Shown in pieces: positions 49,022 to 59,949 of a DNA stretch of 64,000 nucleotides. The stretch spans positions 124,001-188,000 of the forward strand of contig JBAKBP010001607.1 of assembly GCA_037953745.1 (NCBI GenBank). Reading direction: 5' to 3'. Made by a program: the position numbers and the translations under genes. The notes beneath the pieces are model-generated. The model did no database searches, was not told the DNA's origin, and worked only from the letters and a program-made list of their open reading frames with translations. This stretch comes from Lithodes maja. Its lineage: Eukaryota; Arthropoda; Malacostraca; Decapoda; Lithodidae. Each line of letters opens with the position of its first letter. The stretch's first letter is position 1.

Positions 49022-52000
49022 CTAGGATCTGCTAAGAAGGTCTGCAAAGACATTATCCTTACCCTTTATGTACTCCACTCTGAAGGCATAGGACTGAAGA
49101 ACCAGGGCCCACCTCATTAACCTGTTGTTAGAATTCTGCATGTTTTTAATATAGGTCAGTGGCTGATGATCAGTTTGCAGGATGAACTTTGTACCATACA
49201 AATACTTACGGAAGTGTTCTATACTCCACACCACAGCTAAACCCTCACGCTCAATAGCTGAATAATTTTTTTCCCTGTCTAGTAGCTTACGACTCGCATA
49301 GCAGACAGGCATCAGCACTCCATCAGCCTCCTGCAGAAGGGCAGCTCCCAGACCTTCACCGCTGGCATCAGTCCTGAGATAAAAGGTCTTTTCTAAGTTA
49401 GGTAGCCTCAGAATAGGCTGGTTAACCAGAGTTTTCTTCAGGGAACGGAACCTTTCCTCCATCTCAAGTGTCCATTGCAGTTTATTAGGACATCCTTTCC
49501 TAAGCATATCTGTTAAAGGACTAGCAAGATCTGCAAAATTGGGAACAAACTGCCTATAGAAGTTCATAGTACCCATGAAGGATCGCAGTTGTGACTTAGT
49601 AGCAGGTAAGGTTAACTCTTGAATGGCATTCACTCTAACCCCAAGGGGTGACAACTTATTCTCTCCCAAAGAATAGCCAAGATACTTGATGGATGGAAAC
49701 CCCAAGAAACACTTCTTTGATCCTACGGTTAACCCATGCTCTCTAAATCTATCAAGCGCATTAGTCAAGTGTTTAAGATGAGAATCCCAGTCTTTGCTAT
49801 GAATCACAAGGTTGTCGAAATAGCAGGCAGTATTCTCTAGATCCCTAGTAACCTTCCTCATCAGCTTAATGAAAGTTGCACAAGCAGTCTTTAAACCAAA
49901 GGGCATACGAGTGAATTGCATTAATCCTTGCGTTGTAGCAAACGCAGTACATATCTTTGAATCGAGGTCCAAGGGAATTTGCCAGTAACCCTTATTCATA
50001 TCTAATTCAGAGATATACTTGTCATCAACAAATTCAGTAAGGTAATCATCTCTGTGGGGCATAGGCTCTGCATCGAACACTGTTATGTCATTCAAAGCCC
50101 TAAAATCAATACACAACCTGTAAGAATCATTACTCTTCACCAGCACAACAGGTGAACAATATGGCGAGTCTGAAGGCTCTATAACTCCAAGATCCAGCAT
50201 TCTTTGAACCTCCTCATCAAATACTTTCTGGAGATGCTTAGGCATAGGGTAAGGTTTCTTACGGACTGGTACCGGAGAAGTTAGTCTGATACGATGCACT
50301 GCAGACTCTGTTCTACCTGGGATAGCTGATACAACATCTGGAAACAGATCCAGTATGGCCTCGAGATCAGCTTTCTGAGACTCAGAAAGATCAGGATTGA
50401 TATTAATGTCAGAGTTCCGACCAAGGTTGCAGAGAGGTATACTAGAATAGTCAACATTCTCATCATCATTCGCCTCCACAATACCTGTAGCCACTGCGTT
50501 ACAGAAGAATTCTGGAGAAGAAACAATAGCATGGGAAACTACAGCAACATTATCATCATCCTTCTGTCTCCTGTAAAACCTCTTGAGCATGTTTATGTGA
50601 TACAACCTGGATTTACCCCTCACATCAATGACATAATCAACATTGTTCTTTACCTGTAGCACAGCATAGGGACCTTTCCATTGCATCAACAGTTTGTTAT
50701 TATTAGTAGGCAGCAGCAACAGTACCTCATCACCAACCTTCAGCTTCCTCGGCTTACACTTCCGGTCAAAGTACATCTTATATTGATCACTACTAGCTTC
50801 TGAGTGGGTGACTGCCAACTCTGCCGACTTCTCCAACCTGTTTCTTAAATCAAGGACATGATGGTAAGAATTTCTAATCTCCTCGTCAAGCAGTTTGTTA
50901 GCCCAAAGTTCATGCAATATGCTCAATGGACCTCTCACATTCCTGCCATAGAGAAGCTCAAAGGGTGAAAATTTGAGAGAATCATTAGGTACTTCCCTAT
51001 AGGCAAATAGCACAGCTGGAATATATCTGTCCCAATCCTCAGGATGATCAGAACAAGTTTTCTTTAACATGGATTTAAGGGTACCGTTAAGCCTCTCAAT
51101 GCATCCATTACTCTGGGCATGGTATGGACTTGAGTGGACTGCCTTGACTGATAGTAGTTTATTGATCTCTGACATCAAACCTGATTTGAACTGGCTACCA
51201 TTATCTGAGAGAATCTCTTTAGGGATTCCCACTCTGGCAAAAATTTCTACAAGGCTCTCGGCTACAGTGACAGTATCGATATCCCTTAGGGGTACAGCTT
51301 CAGGGAACCTAGTTGCACAATCTATTAAGGTGAGGATGTACTTATGACCTCTTTTAGACCTAGGGACAATTGGACCCACTATGTCAATTGCAACTTTTGA
51401 AAAGGGTTCTGAAACTACTGGCATCTTAGAAAGGGGCACTGGTTTGACTCTACCTTTGTGGGTGAACTTTTGACATACCTCACATGACCGGCAGAACCTC
51501 TCTATGTCAGCACCCGCACCAGGCCAGAAAAACTTCTGGTACACCTTCCCAGCAGTTTTCCGGTGAGAAAAGTGTCCAGCCAGCAAACCATCATGGGCTA
51601 GATGTAAAACTTTATTTCTGTACACCTTTGGAACAACAAGTTGTTTATTCCCTATTTCTTCAAGACTTTTACTCTCCAAGCAGACTCTGTAAAGCAATTT
51701 ATCTATTACCTCATACCGGACAGCCCTACCTCTGTGGCTAATCTTCTTCTCAGCTTCCGCGTTCTGCCACAGCGGTTTCAGCGTCTTACATTCTGCCTGG
51801 GCTTTCAGAAAAGCTCCTGGATCAACATTGAAGTCTGTGTTAGTAGCTAAAGGTCTATGTGACTTACCTACCTCTCTCTTGGCTCCAGCCCTGGTAGTAA
51901 CTGCAGCAACCTCTGCACCACCATCGGCTTCCTTATCCCCTACTATGAAGGGAGGTACTGATACACCAGGAACTGTACCAAGGAGTACATCTGTGAATCT

Positions 52001-52348
52001 GATCGGAGCAATTACAGCATTAACTTTTCCTGAAAAGAATTTACTTTTAATAATTACATCCATTGTAGGAAATGTGTGAGGCTTACCAAGGAAGTCATAC
52101 ACAGTACACTTTGTCTCCGAAGGCACCTTTCCTGAAATAAACTTAGGATGCACAATTACTGTGGAGCAACATGTATCAAGAGTGACCTCTACCTTCCTAT
52201 CGCCAACCATACCACAAGGATCAATTATGGTACCAGGAAGTTTCAATCTAGAATCAAACACAAAGTTAACCTTGGCAACTTTCCCTGAATCACCAATTCG
52301 TCTATGGGGCACTGGGCCTTGACATGATCGCCGCCACAGATAAAACAT
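49022..52348 (-). CDS. pol: Pol polyprotein H: protease-integrase-RT-RNase H (1108 aa)
   Basis: The single open frame begins at ATG 52348, overlapping the gag end by about 105 bases. Residues 50-130 are retropepsin-like, with LDTCCSTVIVH where DTG is expected, so the Gly is Cys. Residues 240-300 are the HHCC zinc domain (HDGLLAGH, CRSCEVC). Residues 310-420 are the integrase core with Asp322 (AIDIVGP), Asp382 (LSDNGSQF) and Glu418 (NGCIERL). RT spans about 665-900: VVLVKSNDSYRLCIDFRALN, ELDMNKGYWQIPL, MPFGLKTACATF, and CYFDNLVIH in place of YxDD. RNase H spans about 985-1108 (LRTDASGEGLGAAL, NYSAIEREGLAV, TDHQPLTYI). Integrase and RT are in one reading frame, so the order is real. Changes at two catalytic motifs suggest an inactive protease and RT. 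Confidence 0.9.
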   Translation of the reverse strand: MFYLWRRSCQGPVPHRRIGDSGKVAKVNFVFDSRLKLPGTIIDPCGMVGDRKVEVTLDTCCSTVIVHPKFISGKVPSETKCTVYDFLGKPHTFPTMDVIIKSKFFSGKVNAVIAPIRFTDVLLGTVPGVSVPPFIVGDKEADGGAEVAAVTTRAGAKREVGKSHRPLATNTDFNVDPGAFLKAQAECKTLKPLWQNAEAEKKISHRGRAVRYEVIDKLLYRVCLESKSLEEIGNKQLVVPKVYRNKVLHLAHDGLLAGHFSHRKTAGKVYQKFFWPGAGADIERFCRSCEVCQKFTHKGRVKPVPLSKMPVVSEPFSKVAIDIVGPIVPRSKRGHKYILTLIDCATRFPEAVPLRDIDTVTVAESLVEIFARVGIPKEILSDNGSQFKSGLMSEINKLLSVKAVHSSPYHAQSNGCIERLNGTLKSMLKKTCSDHPEDWDRYIPAVLFAYREVPNDSLKFSPFELLYGRNVRGPLSILHELWANKLLDEEIRNSYHHVLDLRNRLEKSAELAVTHSEASSDQYKMYFDRKCKPRKLKVGDEVLLLLPTNNNKLLMQWKGPYAVLQVKNNVDYVIDVRGKSRLYHINMLKRFYRRQKDDDNVAVVSHAIVSSPEFFCNAVATGIVEANDDENVDYSSIPLCNLGRNSDININPDLSESQKADLEAILDLFPDVVSAIPGRTESAVHRIRLTSPVPVRKKPYPMPKHLQKVFDEEVQRMLDLGVIEPSDSPYCSPVVLVKSNDSYRLCIDFRALNDITVFDAEPMPHRDDYLTEFVDDKYISELDMNKGYWQIPLDLDSKICTAFATTQGLMQFTRMPFGLKTACATFIKLMRKVTRDLENTACYFDNLVIHSKDWDSHLKHLTNALDRFREHGLTVGSKKCFLGFPSIKYLGYSLGENKLSPLGVRVNAIQELTLPATKSQLRSFMGTMNFYRQFVPNFADLASPLTDMLRKGCPNKLQWTLEMEERFRSLKKTLVNQPILRLPNLEKTFYLRTDASGEGLGAALLQEADGVLMPVCYASRKLLDREKNYSAIEREGLAVVWSIEHFRKYLYGTKFILQTDHQPLTYIKNMQNSNNRLMRWALVLQSYAFRVEYIKGKDNVFADLLSRS

Positions 52349-53249
52349 TTAATCCTGGGCCTGTGTGAGTATGTCTTAGATTCCCCAGTATCAGAGGATT
52401 TCTCAACTTTGTCGTAGTACTTACTACCCTTCCTATCCTCAGTTCTAGGTAACGAAGACTTTGGGTTGCCCTTTCGTGTATAATGAGCATTCCTATGCAA
52501 GTCTGCCGCTTTGGCAACATCGGTATTAGTCTTAGCTCCTCGTTCGTTCAAGAATACTCGCAAATCAGGAGTACAGCTAGCTAAAAACTGATCCTTTATT
52601 ACAAAGTCATGTAACTGCTCATAGGTTTTCTCTACGTCAGACAAAACTAGCCACCTACCAAATACCTGTTCCAGTCTGGCAAGGAATTGAACATATGGCT
52701 CGTCTCCCTGCGCCTTCATTGACCTGAACAACTTCCTGTAGGTATGAGCATCAACCTGGAACGCTTGAAGTAGGGCTTTCTTGAGCGCCTCGTAATCATC
52801 TGCGACATCAGGGGGTAAACTTACATATACCTTCAGTGCCTTACCTCGCAGAAGGGTTCCGAGGTGAAGTGGATAGTCTGTCTCTCGCCAACCATAGAAC
52901 TTGGCTACCTTCTCAAATCTAAGGAGGTAAGAATCAATGTCATCACCATCCGAAAATGGAGGAATGCGGGCCTTACCTGAATCACCTACAGTCCTAGAGG
53001 GGTTAGTGTCAGGAATTATGCCAGCCCCTATTCTGATCTGAGATTTTAAGCTTAGCTAGAGATAATTCAGGAGCACGAGCTTTCTCTTTCTCCTCACGCT
53101 CTCTCTCGCTCTCCCTCTCCTCCTTCTCTCGGTCTCTCTTAGCGGCTCTCATCCCTCTCATCTGCTAAAGATATAAGTTTAAAAATAGCATCCTCTCCAG
53201 TCACACCTAATGATTTAGCCTCCTTAAGTATATCCGATATTCCACTCAT
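52243..53249 (-). pseudogene. gag: Gag of element H with SCAN-like capsid and zinc knuckle
   Basis: It starts at ATG 53249 (MSGISDILKEAKSLGV). An acidic/basic charged helix of Glu/Arg repeats follows, then the capsid part: FSDGDDIDSYLLRFEKVAKFYGW, LLRGKALKVYVSL, THTYRKLF-like and QFLARLEQVFGRWL. The segment from AQGDEPYVQFL to KAADLH resembles a SCAN/capsid C-terminal domain. A knuckle CFICGGDHVKAQC (C-x2-C-x3-H-x4-C) closes the protein. Two frameshifts, near 53150 and 53045, break the N-terminal charged region, while the frame from about 53040 to the end is open. It would form the particle and bind RNA. Confidence 0.8.
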
Positions 53250-53410
53250 GGCTAGAAGGGATAATACTAATCACAAAGAAACTCAAACTCATTCAGCAGG
53301 ACACCCCCAGCACATTGATGGGACAACAGCTCCTAAAAAAGAAGATATAATTAAACACCAACCAGAGCTCTTAACATACAGTATACTAATCCCAGGACAA
53401 GAGAAGGAGT

Positions 53411-53428
53411 ATCCTACACACTGCGCCA
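53411..53428 (-). promoter_or_regulatory. Primer-binding site of element H
   Basis: On the minus strand the 5' LTR end CTTGACA is followed after one base by TGGCGCAGTGTGTAGGAT. The TGG start fits pairing with a tRNA CCA end. The tRNA species is not assigned. Confidence 0.6.
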
Positions 53429-53429
53429 C

Positions 53430-55007
53430 TGTCAAGGAAATCACTTATGATATTCTAGGTAGGTTACGTGATTTCAGAGTAACTTGATATACACTCGATA
53501 AATTAACAACTCATTCTCTTAGCCTACATAAGATAAGGATTAGTGATAGAAAATACATAACCTCAAAAGTATATTATAAAATATATATATTACAAATAAT
53601 GAAAAAAAGAAACCCATAACATTATTTTACATACATTCACACCATTCACCCAAATTCACACTAAAAGACATTCGCATTATAAAGAAGGGTGCAGTGGTGA
53701 ATATCTTAGGGCTAATTAGTTTGTGGTCAATTAATTAACTTTCAAATAAGTATGACTACATGAATGACAACTTGAATGACACATGAATGACAACTTGAAT
53801 GACACATGAATGACAACTTGAATGACAACTTTTAATGACAACTTTAAGTAGACTACGAGAGGGTCCCAAAGTAGACCATTACTGCTAAGGTCTCAAAAAG
53901 GAATGAAAAGTAATGATGAATATAGAAGTCTCCCTCCTCTTCACTGGTTGACTTGAACTCCTGGCTGTCCTAAGGTAGGCTAATACGGCATAGGTCTCCA
54001 GAGGGAATGCAAGGAAATGATGAATATAGAAGTCCCCCTCCTCTTCACTGGTTGACTTGAACTCCTGGCTGTCCGGGCGCACACAGGCTGAGAAACTGCA
54101 GTACAGCCCTGAGAACTATACGTGAGGGCTCCCACAAGGCAACCTGGCGTCACCACACAGTACTTGTATGCCGATCCTGGACCCGTCAACAGCTGCAGGG
54201 CTCGAAGTGTAACCAACGCTCTCCCTCATCCAAGTCCTACACTCGCCTTAGACCAAACAGAACCAGCCCACACTCGTTCACGGATGAGTCCGCTCGGTCA
54301 AAGCACCAGGTAGACCGAAACGGCCACATCAGGATCGGACTAAGGTTAGATTCTTGGCATATATCATGGGCAAGATCCTGGTCAAAATTCATAAGTAAGA
54401 GCTCTGGTGGCAGACCCCCAGCACACACACGCTACACCGCTAGGAAGCAAAGAAAGAAAACACTTAGGAAATGACACCGTAAAGACGTAAAGTATTATGA
54501 TACTGACAAATACAATCACAGAAGAAAATCATCACTGTCAGACACCATCACTAATACTTCACTCTTAAGCAATTCACTATATGTAGCACCAACACTCACT
54601 AGTAGCTGAAGAGACTGTAATCCTTGTGTGCTGGGAATGTACTGACTGACTGAATTAAGTCCTCTACCAAATCACCTCTCAATAATTCATAAAAGTCAAA
54701 ACACACACTGAATCAATATTCGATACCCCGAACACCCACCTCAAAGAAAATAAGAATTGAATTATACAACTATCACTTACACTAACAAACCATCTGAAAC
54801 TCAAATGAATCAATCTACACTAGCACGCATACCTGTACAGTATCACATAGTCTCGTAAAGCATCGAATCCAAAATTGAAACTCACCAACGCATACACACA
54901 CACACACACACACAACACTCGCTCTCATGAACGACGCCATCTATGATCAGACAGCCTAACCAGATTATTCACACCTATCAAAGCAATATGACACAATATC
55001 CCTGACA
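53430..55007 (-). repeat. 5' LTR of element H (1578 bp)
   Basis: Read on the minus strand it begins TGTCAGGGATATTG and ends TTTCCTTGACA. It matches 44362-48938 with only a handful of substitutions and small indels once the LINE is ignored. One difference is an extra CATGAATGACAACTTGAATGA unit near 53780-53820. An internal duplication of about 65 bases (AAGTCnCCCTCCTCTTCACTGG) occurs near 53927 and 54030. A (CA)n tract lies at 54894-54914. Confidence 0.92.
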
Positions 55008-55955
55008 CCAGGAGCGAGTGCAGTACCAGAGACTACAGCTCGCTCGTAGTGCCGGTATAGTAGAGTAACGTAATTTATCTGTCCTTGTGTTCTCTACAGT
55101 CTTTTCCTGGGTTCTCGCTTTCGGTGCTGGGACTCGTTGTTCCTGTGACTTGGCCTGCTAGCTAGAACACATGGGGATGATGAGTGGGATATATCTTTAT
55201 TTTACTATGCATTGCAGCTCTCTTTAAGTTTATGTATGTAACACTTTACAATACACATTACTCACACACAAGACAACACTATTAATACTTTCATGTATCA
55301 ATTAACTGCACTGTCGTTTTGCTGCTGTGTCCGGAGTTCTGTTGCGTAGGGCGCATACGGACTCAGAGGGGAGACAGAGTGAGAGAAGCGAAGTAGCCTA
55401 TGCGGTAGTAGGCTACCGGCGCAGTACTGTTGCCTGCAACCTTTTAGTTATTCCAAGTATAGATTCATTCTTATAATAAGTGACTACTATTTATGTTCCT
55501 TCCATGTGTATTATTAGGTATCTACTGGATCATGAACATCTTGTATGCTACATGCTAGTGCATGTTAGTAGGGGACAGTTATTCTAGTGCACGCGCTTTC
55601 AAGTAGGCGTGTACATTTGTCATTTAGCATTTCACTGTCATACCTTTAGCCTGCTTCTATTCTACATTATTAGAGGCTTAATATTAACGTAGTTTCTTGA
55701 GTATTGCATTTCTTTAGTAATAACGTAACCTATAAATGTCTGAGGGAGTTTAGCCTCATAGCCTACCCCTGTTGTACACTTTCGCCGAGTTAAGGTACCT
55801 CGTTACCATAGACGATAACTCTGTAGGGCGTTGGTGCTTTTGTTGTCTGGAGCATATAGTATTTGGGACTGGAATCGAGCGTGTCGTTGTCACATAAGCC
55901 ATTTCTGTCCTACGATCAAGAATTCCGAATATGTATTGCCGATCCAGCCGTAACA
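55008..55955 (+). repeat. 5' LTR of element G, truncated
   Basis: It corresponds to 62481-63427 of the 3' LTR and ends CCGTAACA. The first 864 bases of the LTR are missing, replaced by the end of element H. Confidence 0.9.
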
Positions 55956-55958
55956 AAA

Positions 55959-55976
55959 TGGCGACCTTGCACAAGA
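55959..55976 (+). promoter_or_regulatory. Primer-binding site of element G
   Basis: TGGCGACCTTGCACAAGA begins three bases after the LTR end. The TGG start fits a tRNA 3' CCA. The tRNA is not assigned. Confidence 0.6.
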
Positions 55977-56200
55977 TTCAGTAGTATCCTATCACATGTT
56001 TTTTGGAGAACTATTCTATGCTACCTAGTAGAGCTGGCTAGAATTTTCTTGCATATTGGAGGAATTTTTATTGTGTCATTATTGTATTGGTGGACTTGCA
56101 GATTGTTTCGTTAGGGGTGTCTAGAGTAGAGTCATTCAAGCATCTTTAACATTTTGTGAGTCGAGACTGCAATTAGTAATAAGCACTTTTTTTTTTTTTT

Positions 56201-57382
56201 ATGAACAGCAATTGTATAACCAGCACTATGTCTAATGACTCATCATTTACGGGGGAGGATAACACGGTACAGCCTAGTGACCAGCAAGTACAACAGATAT
56301 TTAGGGAGGGGAGTGTTATAAGTGGAGAGAGGGATGCCCGGGTATTTTTGCAGACACCTTTGACCGAACAGCGCCTGCAGGCTATTGATTGTTACGGTCT
56401 TCGCTGTTTAGCCACGGTTTTGGGGCGGGACTGTCCTGACAGTTGGCCCAAGAAGAATTTGGTGGCATGTTTGTTGGGTGATGGCGATGGGGCGGTGGGT
56501 GGAGTGGGGTCTTGGGGGGTTCCCTCCAAGCCTCCATTCCACTCTACCCCTGAGCTGGGCCCTCAGCCAGCGAGTCTTAGCACGATGCAGCAGGAGGGTT
56601 CTCAATGGCAAGCTGGCTTACCCGTAAACACGTCTCGGGGTGGTTCCCCCATTTTGTGCTCTCCCCCCCCAGGCCTGTCTCCTGAGATGTTATTTCAGCT
56701 AGAACTAGCTAAGCTTAAGTTGCAAGAGAGTCAACAGGCTAGTATAGAACGGATTAAGCTGCAGGAGACTCAGATACAACAGGCTAGTATAGAACGCATA
56801 GAGGTTGCTAGAATCCAAGCCAATCAGGATGCAACCAGGTACCAGGCTGAAATGGATGTCGAGAAGTCTAGAGTAGAGACCACGGGGCGTCATCTCGGTG
56901 GTGGGCACCGGGTTACAGACTCACTTTCGCATTTAATTAAGTTAGTACCCGCATTTGATGAGACAGCAGTGACTGAGTTTTTTGCTCGTTTCGAAAAGAA
57001 GTGTCGTGAGTATGACTGGCCGGAGGTTAAATGGGCAGCATTAGTTTCATCACGTCTAGTGGGTAAGGGGTTGAAAGCCTACGATGCACTGTCACTGGAC
57101 GAGAGTGTAGTGTATGGACTGGTGAAGGAGGCTGTGCTCCGGGCCTACGAACTGCAACCCGAAACTTATAGATTGAAGTTCCGTGGCGTGAATAAGAAGA
57201 GCGACGTCAGTTTTATGGAGCACGCACGGGACTTAACAGATGCATGTAATAACTGGTTTCGGTCCGAGAACGCAGAGTCGGCTGAGGAAATTAAGCAACT
57301 TTTCTATCTGGAACAGTTTTACAAATGTACTGGAACCGATCTAACGCTGAACATTAAGGAAAAATGTCCCAAGACAGTGTAG
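56201..57382 (+). CDS. gag: Gag of element G, SCAN-like capsid (393 aa)
   Basis: The ATG at 56201 opens the frame, and MSNDSSFTG at 56228 is an equally good start. Residues about 170-230 are a Glu/Gln-rich helical region with two near repeats (QQASIERIKLQETQI, QQASIERIEVARIQ). Residues about 245-310 contain LVPAFDETAVTEFFARFEKKCREYDWP and WAALVSSRLVGKGLKAY. Residues about 325-393, ELQPETYRLKFRGVNKKSD to LNIKEKCPKTV, strongly resemble the vertebrate SCAN domain, which is thought to derive from a Gmr1-type capsid. It would build the particle. The stop comes before the zinc knuckle, which lies in another frame. Confidence 0.85.
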   Translation: MNSNCITSTMSNDSSFTGEDNTVQPSDQQVQQIFREGSVISGERDARVFLQTPLTEQRLQAIDCYGLRCLATVLGRDCPDSWPKKNLVACLLGDGDGAVGGVGSWGVPSKPPFHSTPELGPQPASLSTMQQEGSQWQAGLPVNTSRGGSPILCSPPPGLSPEMLFQLELAKLKLQESQQASIERIKLQETQIQQASIERIEVARIQANQDATRYQAEMDVEKSRVETTGRHLGGGHRVTDSLSHLIKLVPAFDETAVTEFFARFEKKCREYDWPEVKWAALVSSRLVGKGLKAYDALSLDESVVYGLVKEAVLRAYELQPETYRLKFRGVNKKSDVSFMEHARDLTDACNNWFRSENAESAEEIKQLFYLEQFYKCTGTDLTLNIKEKCPKTV

Positions 57383-57599
57383 AGGAGGCTGCCAAGATGG
57401 CAGACTTCAGATTATCATTGAATCTTGGTTGCGGGTGCCGCTCAGAGGGCTGAGTCAGGGCAGAAGGGGCGCTATACCCCACCCACCAGAGTTTTCGATA
57501 ATAACAAATCCTATGACACACATAACCACACTAAATGCATTGCACCTAATAACACCTTCAAACACAAGCCTCTCCCGTTTACTAAAGGTCAGGCCCTTC

Positions 57600-58671
57600 T
57601 TCGCCCGCACAAGGGAAGAAGCCATTGGGGATGTGAAATGTTACAAATGTCAGAAGCTAGGCCATTATTGACGTGAGTGCCCTAGTAACACTCCCGCTAA
57701 ACCGGTGTCATTGGTTCACAGTATCGGTGTGTCTCTGAAGGCTGCAGCAACTGCCCGGGGTAGGTTGTCAGCAGCTGAGGCACAGCGGTAAAGAAGCGTA
57801 CGGAAGGCTCGACACCTGTCCGGGACACTTTCTGTAGCCATCGGGGGCACGGGTTTGTGAGCTGGGGGAGTGAACTACGGAGGGTTGACTTGCTGAGGGA
57901 TACGGGGGCTTCGCAAACTTGTTGAGGAACTTCACAGGGAAACCGATAAATGCGGCCAGAGTTGTTGTGGTGCAGGGTATAAATGCTACGAGGTCATACC
58001 CACTTGTGAGGTTGGAGTTGAGAGTGGGAGAGGTGTGCAGGGAGCTGGATGTAGGGATCGTTGAGTGTTTGCCAGTTGAGGGCGTCGACCTTCTTCTCGG
58101 CAACGACTTTGCGGTGCCCACTTCCGGGACTCCACCCTTAGTCGTTGCCGAGAGGGCGGCCGACGTGGATGGTGAGAATCGGGAATGGGTTGTGAGGTGC
58201 CAACAGGATGAGATGGCCTGTGTGGTAACCCGATCTCGCTCTGCGGCTCCTGCACAGCCTAGCACTCAACCTCGGGGACAGTGGAGGAAGGATCAGGAGA
58301 AGGTTGCTAAGGGCAGGAAAAGGGACATTGATTCTGCTGCACTTCTCCGTGATTCGGTACTTGGACCTATAATAAACACGGGAGTTGACTCTGGCCCAGA
58401 TATGGTGTGTAACAAGGCAGAGTTGGGTAAGACTTCGCGTGAGGCAAGAGCTGTAGCGAGAGCCACTAAGGCAGTAGAGCCTACTAGCCGGGGTAATGTC
58501 TTATTACAAAACCATCTTGATGCATTGACGCCCAGGGACATCAGTGAGCAGCAGCTGCAAGACGCTAGCCTAGCTCGTTATAGCAATGGTGCCATAGAGT
58601 TGGAGGAAGATGGGATGCGAAGCCGGGAGATTTCTTTAGGCTCAACAGGATATTGTACCGCAGATTTCTAG
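57600..58671 (+). pseudogene. Element G zinc knuckle, protease and linker, broken
   Basis: A CCHC knuckle (CYKCQKLGHY, stop, REC) lies at 57639-57680, with TGA at 57669-57671 inside it. The protease active site RDTGASQT is at 57896-57919, followed by a frame change. The rest of the protease, with SYPLVRLELRVGE and GVDLLLGNDFAVP, is in the frame open from 57919 to 58671. The end of that frame (DISEQQLQDASLARYSNGA) is the linker that precedes the integrase zinc domain. No long intact gene remains, although each domain is recognisable. Confidence 0.8.
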
Positions 58672-59770
58672 ACCCCAAATCGAAGTGGGAGGGCGGTGCG
58701 AGGGTAGTAGACCAGGTGGTTGTTCCTAATAAGTATAGAGAGTCCTTATTGTGTCTGGCGCATGATGTGCCGGTGGCGGGTCATTTGGGGGTAACAAAAA
58801 CATTGGCGGCATTGGGCAGGTTTTTCTGGTGGCCTGGGGTCAAGGCTGATGTCTGTGCATGGGTGGCTGGGTGTGCGACCTGCCAGACAACGGGGAAGCC
58901 TAACCAGACAATCCCGAAGGCACCTTTGTTTCCCATACCTGTCACCGGGCCTCCGTTCAGCAAAGTTGTAGTAGATTTGGTTGGCCCTTTCCCGCCTACT
59001 AGTAGTGGCAATAAATTCCTGTTGACAATCATGGATGTGGCTACGAGATACCCGGACGCATACCCCATGAGAAACGGCTCGGCAAAGGCAGTTGTTAAAA
59101 ACTTATTATTGTTCTGTTCCCGTTATGGATTTCCACGTGAGGTGCAGTCAGACCAGGGGAGCAATATTTTACATCCAAATTGTTCAAGCAAACCCTTCAG
59201 TTGCACGGTATATGTTCTGTAGTGTCGTCAGCCTACCATCCCGAGAGTCAGGGAGTCTTGGAGCGGTGGCACTCGACCCTGAAGAGTATGCTACGCTGTT
59301 ACTGTGCAGAAAATGACACTGATTGGGATTTGGGTCTGCCGTATGTTCTGTTCGCTGCACGTGAAGTCCCAGGAGAGAGCCTGGGTTCAGTCCAAATCAA
59401 CTAGTCTTTGGCCATAATGTGAGAGGACCTTTAAGTAGGTGAAAGAGATCTGGGAGGGCGAGGAGAAGCCGGGGTCTGTACTTAAATATATCCTTGAGAG
59501 CCGGGAGAGACTTATAGGTTGCATGGCAGCGGCAGGTAATAACTTGGTTAATGCACAGGCGGTCATGAAGCACCAGTATGACGCCAAGGTGAAGCTTCGG
59601 GAGTTTTCGGGGGGTCAGGAGGTAATTTGCTTTTACCTTTGCCTGGACACCCCCTTTCTGCCAAGTTTATTGGGCCGTATGTAGTGGCTAAGAAACTGTC
59701 CGACCTTGATTATCTCGTTGCAACACCTGACCGTAGAAAAAACATCAGTTATGTCATGTTAACCTCATGA
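58620..59770 (+). pseudogene. Element G integrase, broken
   Basis: The zinc domain reads RRFLDPKSKW, LCLAHDVPVAGHLGVTKTL and CATCQ, an HHCC set. The catalytic core has Asp in VVVDLVGPFPPT (58974-58976), Asp in VQSDQGSN (59151-59153) and Glu in GVLERWHSTL (59261-59263), with a frameshift between the second and third. Downstream are YVLFAAREVPGES, GHNVRGPL, the KYILESRERLIGCM helix and an SH3-like piece GPYVVAKKLSDLDYLV, each in shifted frames. It would insert the cDNA. It lies upstream of RT, as in element H. Confidence 0.85.
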
Positions 59771-59949
59771 AAGAGTATGTGAGACGCCCCTCAGAGCCTC
59801 TCACTGTCCCTGTGCTGGCCTGCAGCGGCCAGGGTGGAGAGGAGGTGGGGACAGTCATGCTGCTGAGGAGGATAGCTGGGACTGTGTCATTTCCGCGGAA
59901 CAGTGGGCGGGGAATACTGAACAAGAGGCTAGGCAAGCTGTAAGTCACC

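Larger units (their letters stand above)
44362..55007 (-). mobile_element. Gmr1-like LTR retrotransposon H (integrase before RT)
   Basis: The two LTRs are 53430-55007 (5') and 44362-48938 (3', holding a LINE). Between them lie a primer-binding site, gag with one zinc knuckle, a pol reading protease, integrase, RT, RNase H, and a polypurine tract. The integrase-first order is that of Gmr1-type Ty3/Gypsy elements, and Ty1/copia is excluded by the Ty3-type RT and RNase H motifs. There is no env: only about 80 bases separate pol from the 3' LTR. The LTRs are nearly identical, so insertion is recent. The outer flanks share no target duplication. Confidence 0.9.

Noticed and set aside
49022..52348. 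Ty1/copia element, because integrase precedes RT
   Set aside because: RT (FDN/DD context, MPFGLKTACATF), RNase H (TDASG, TDHQPL) and the HHCC integrase are Ty3-type. The order alone does not make it copia.
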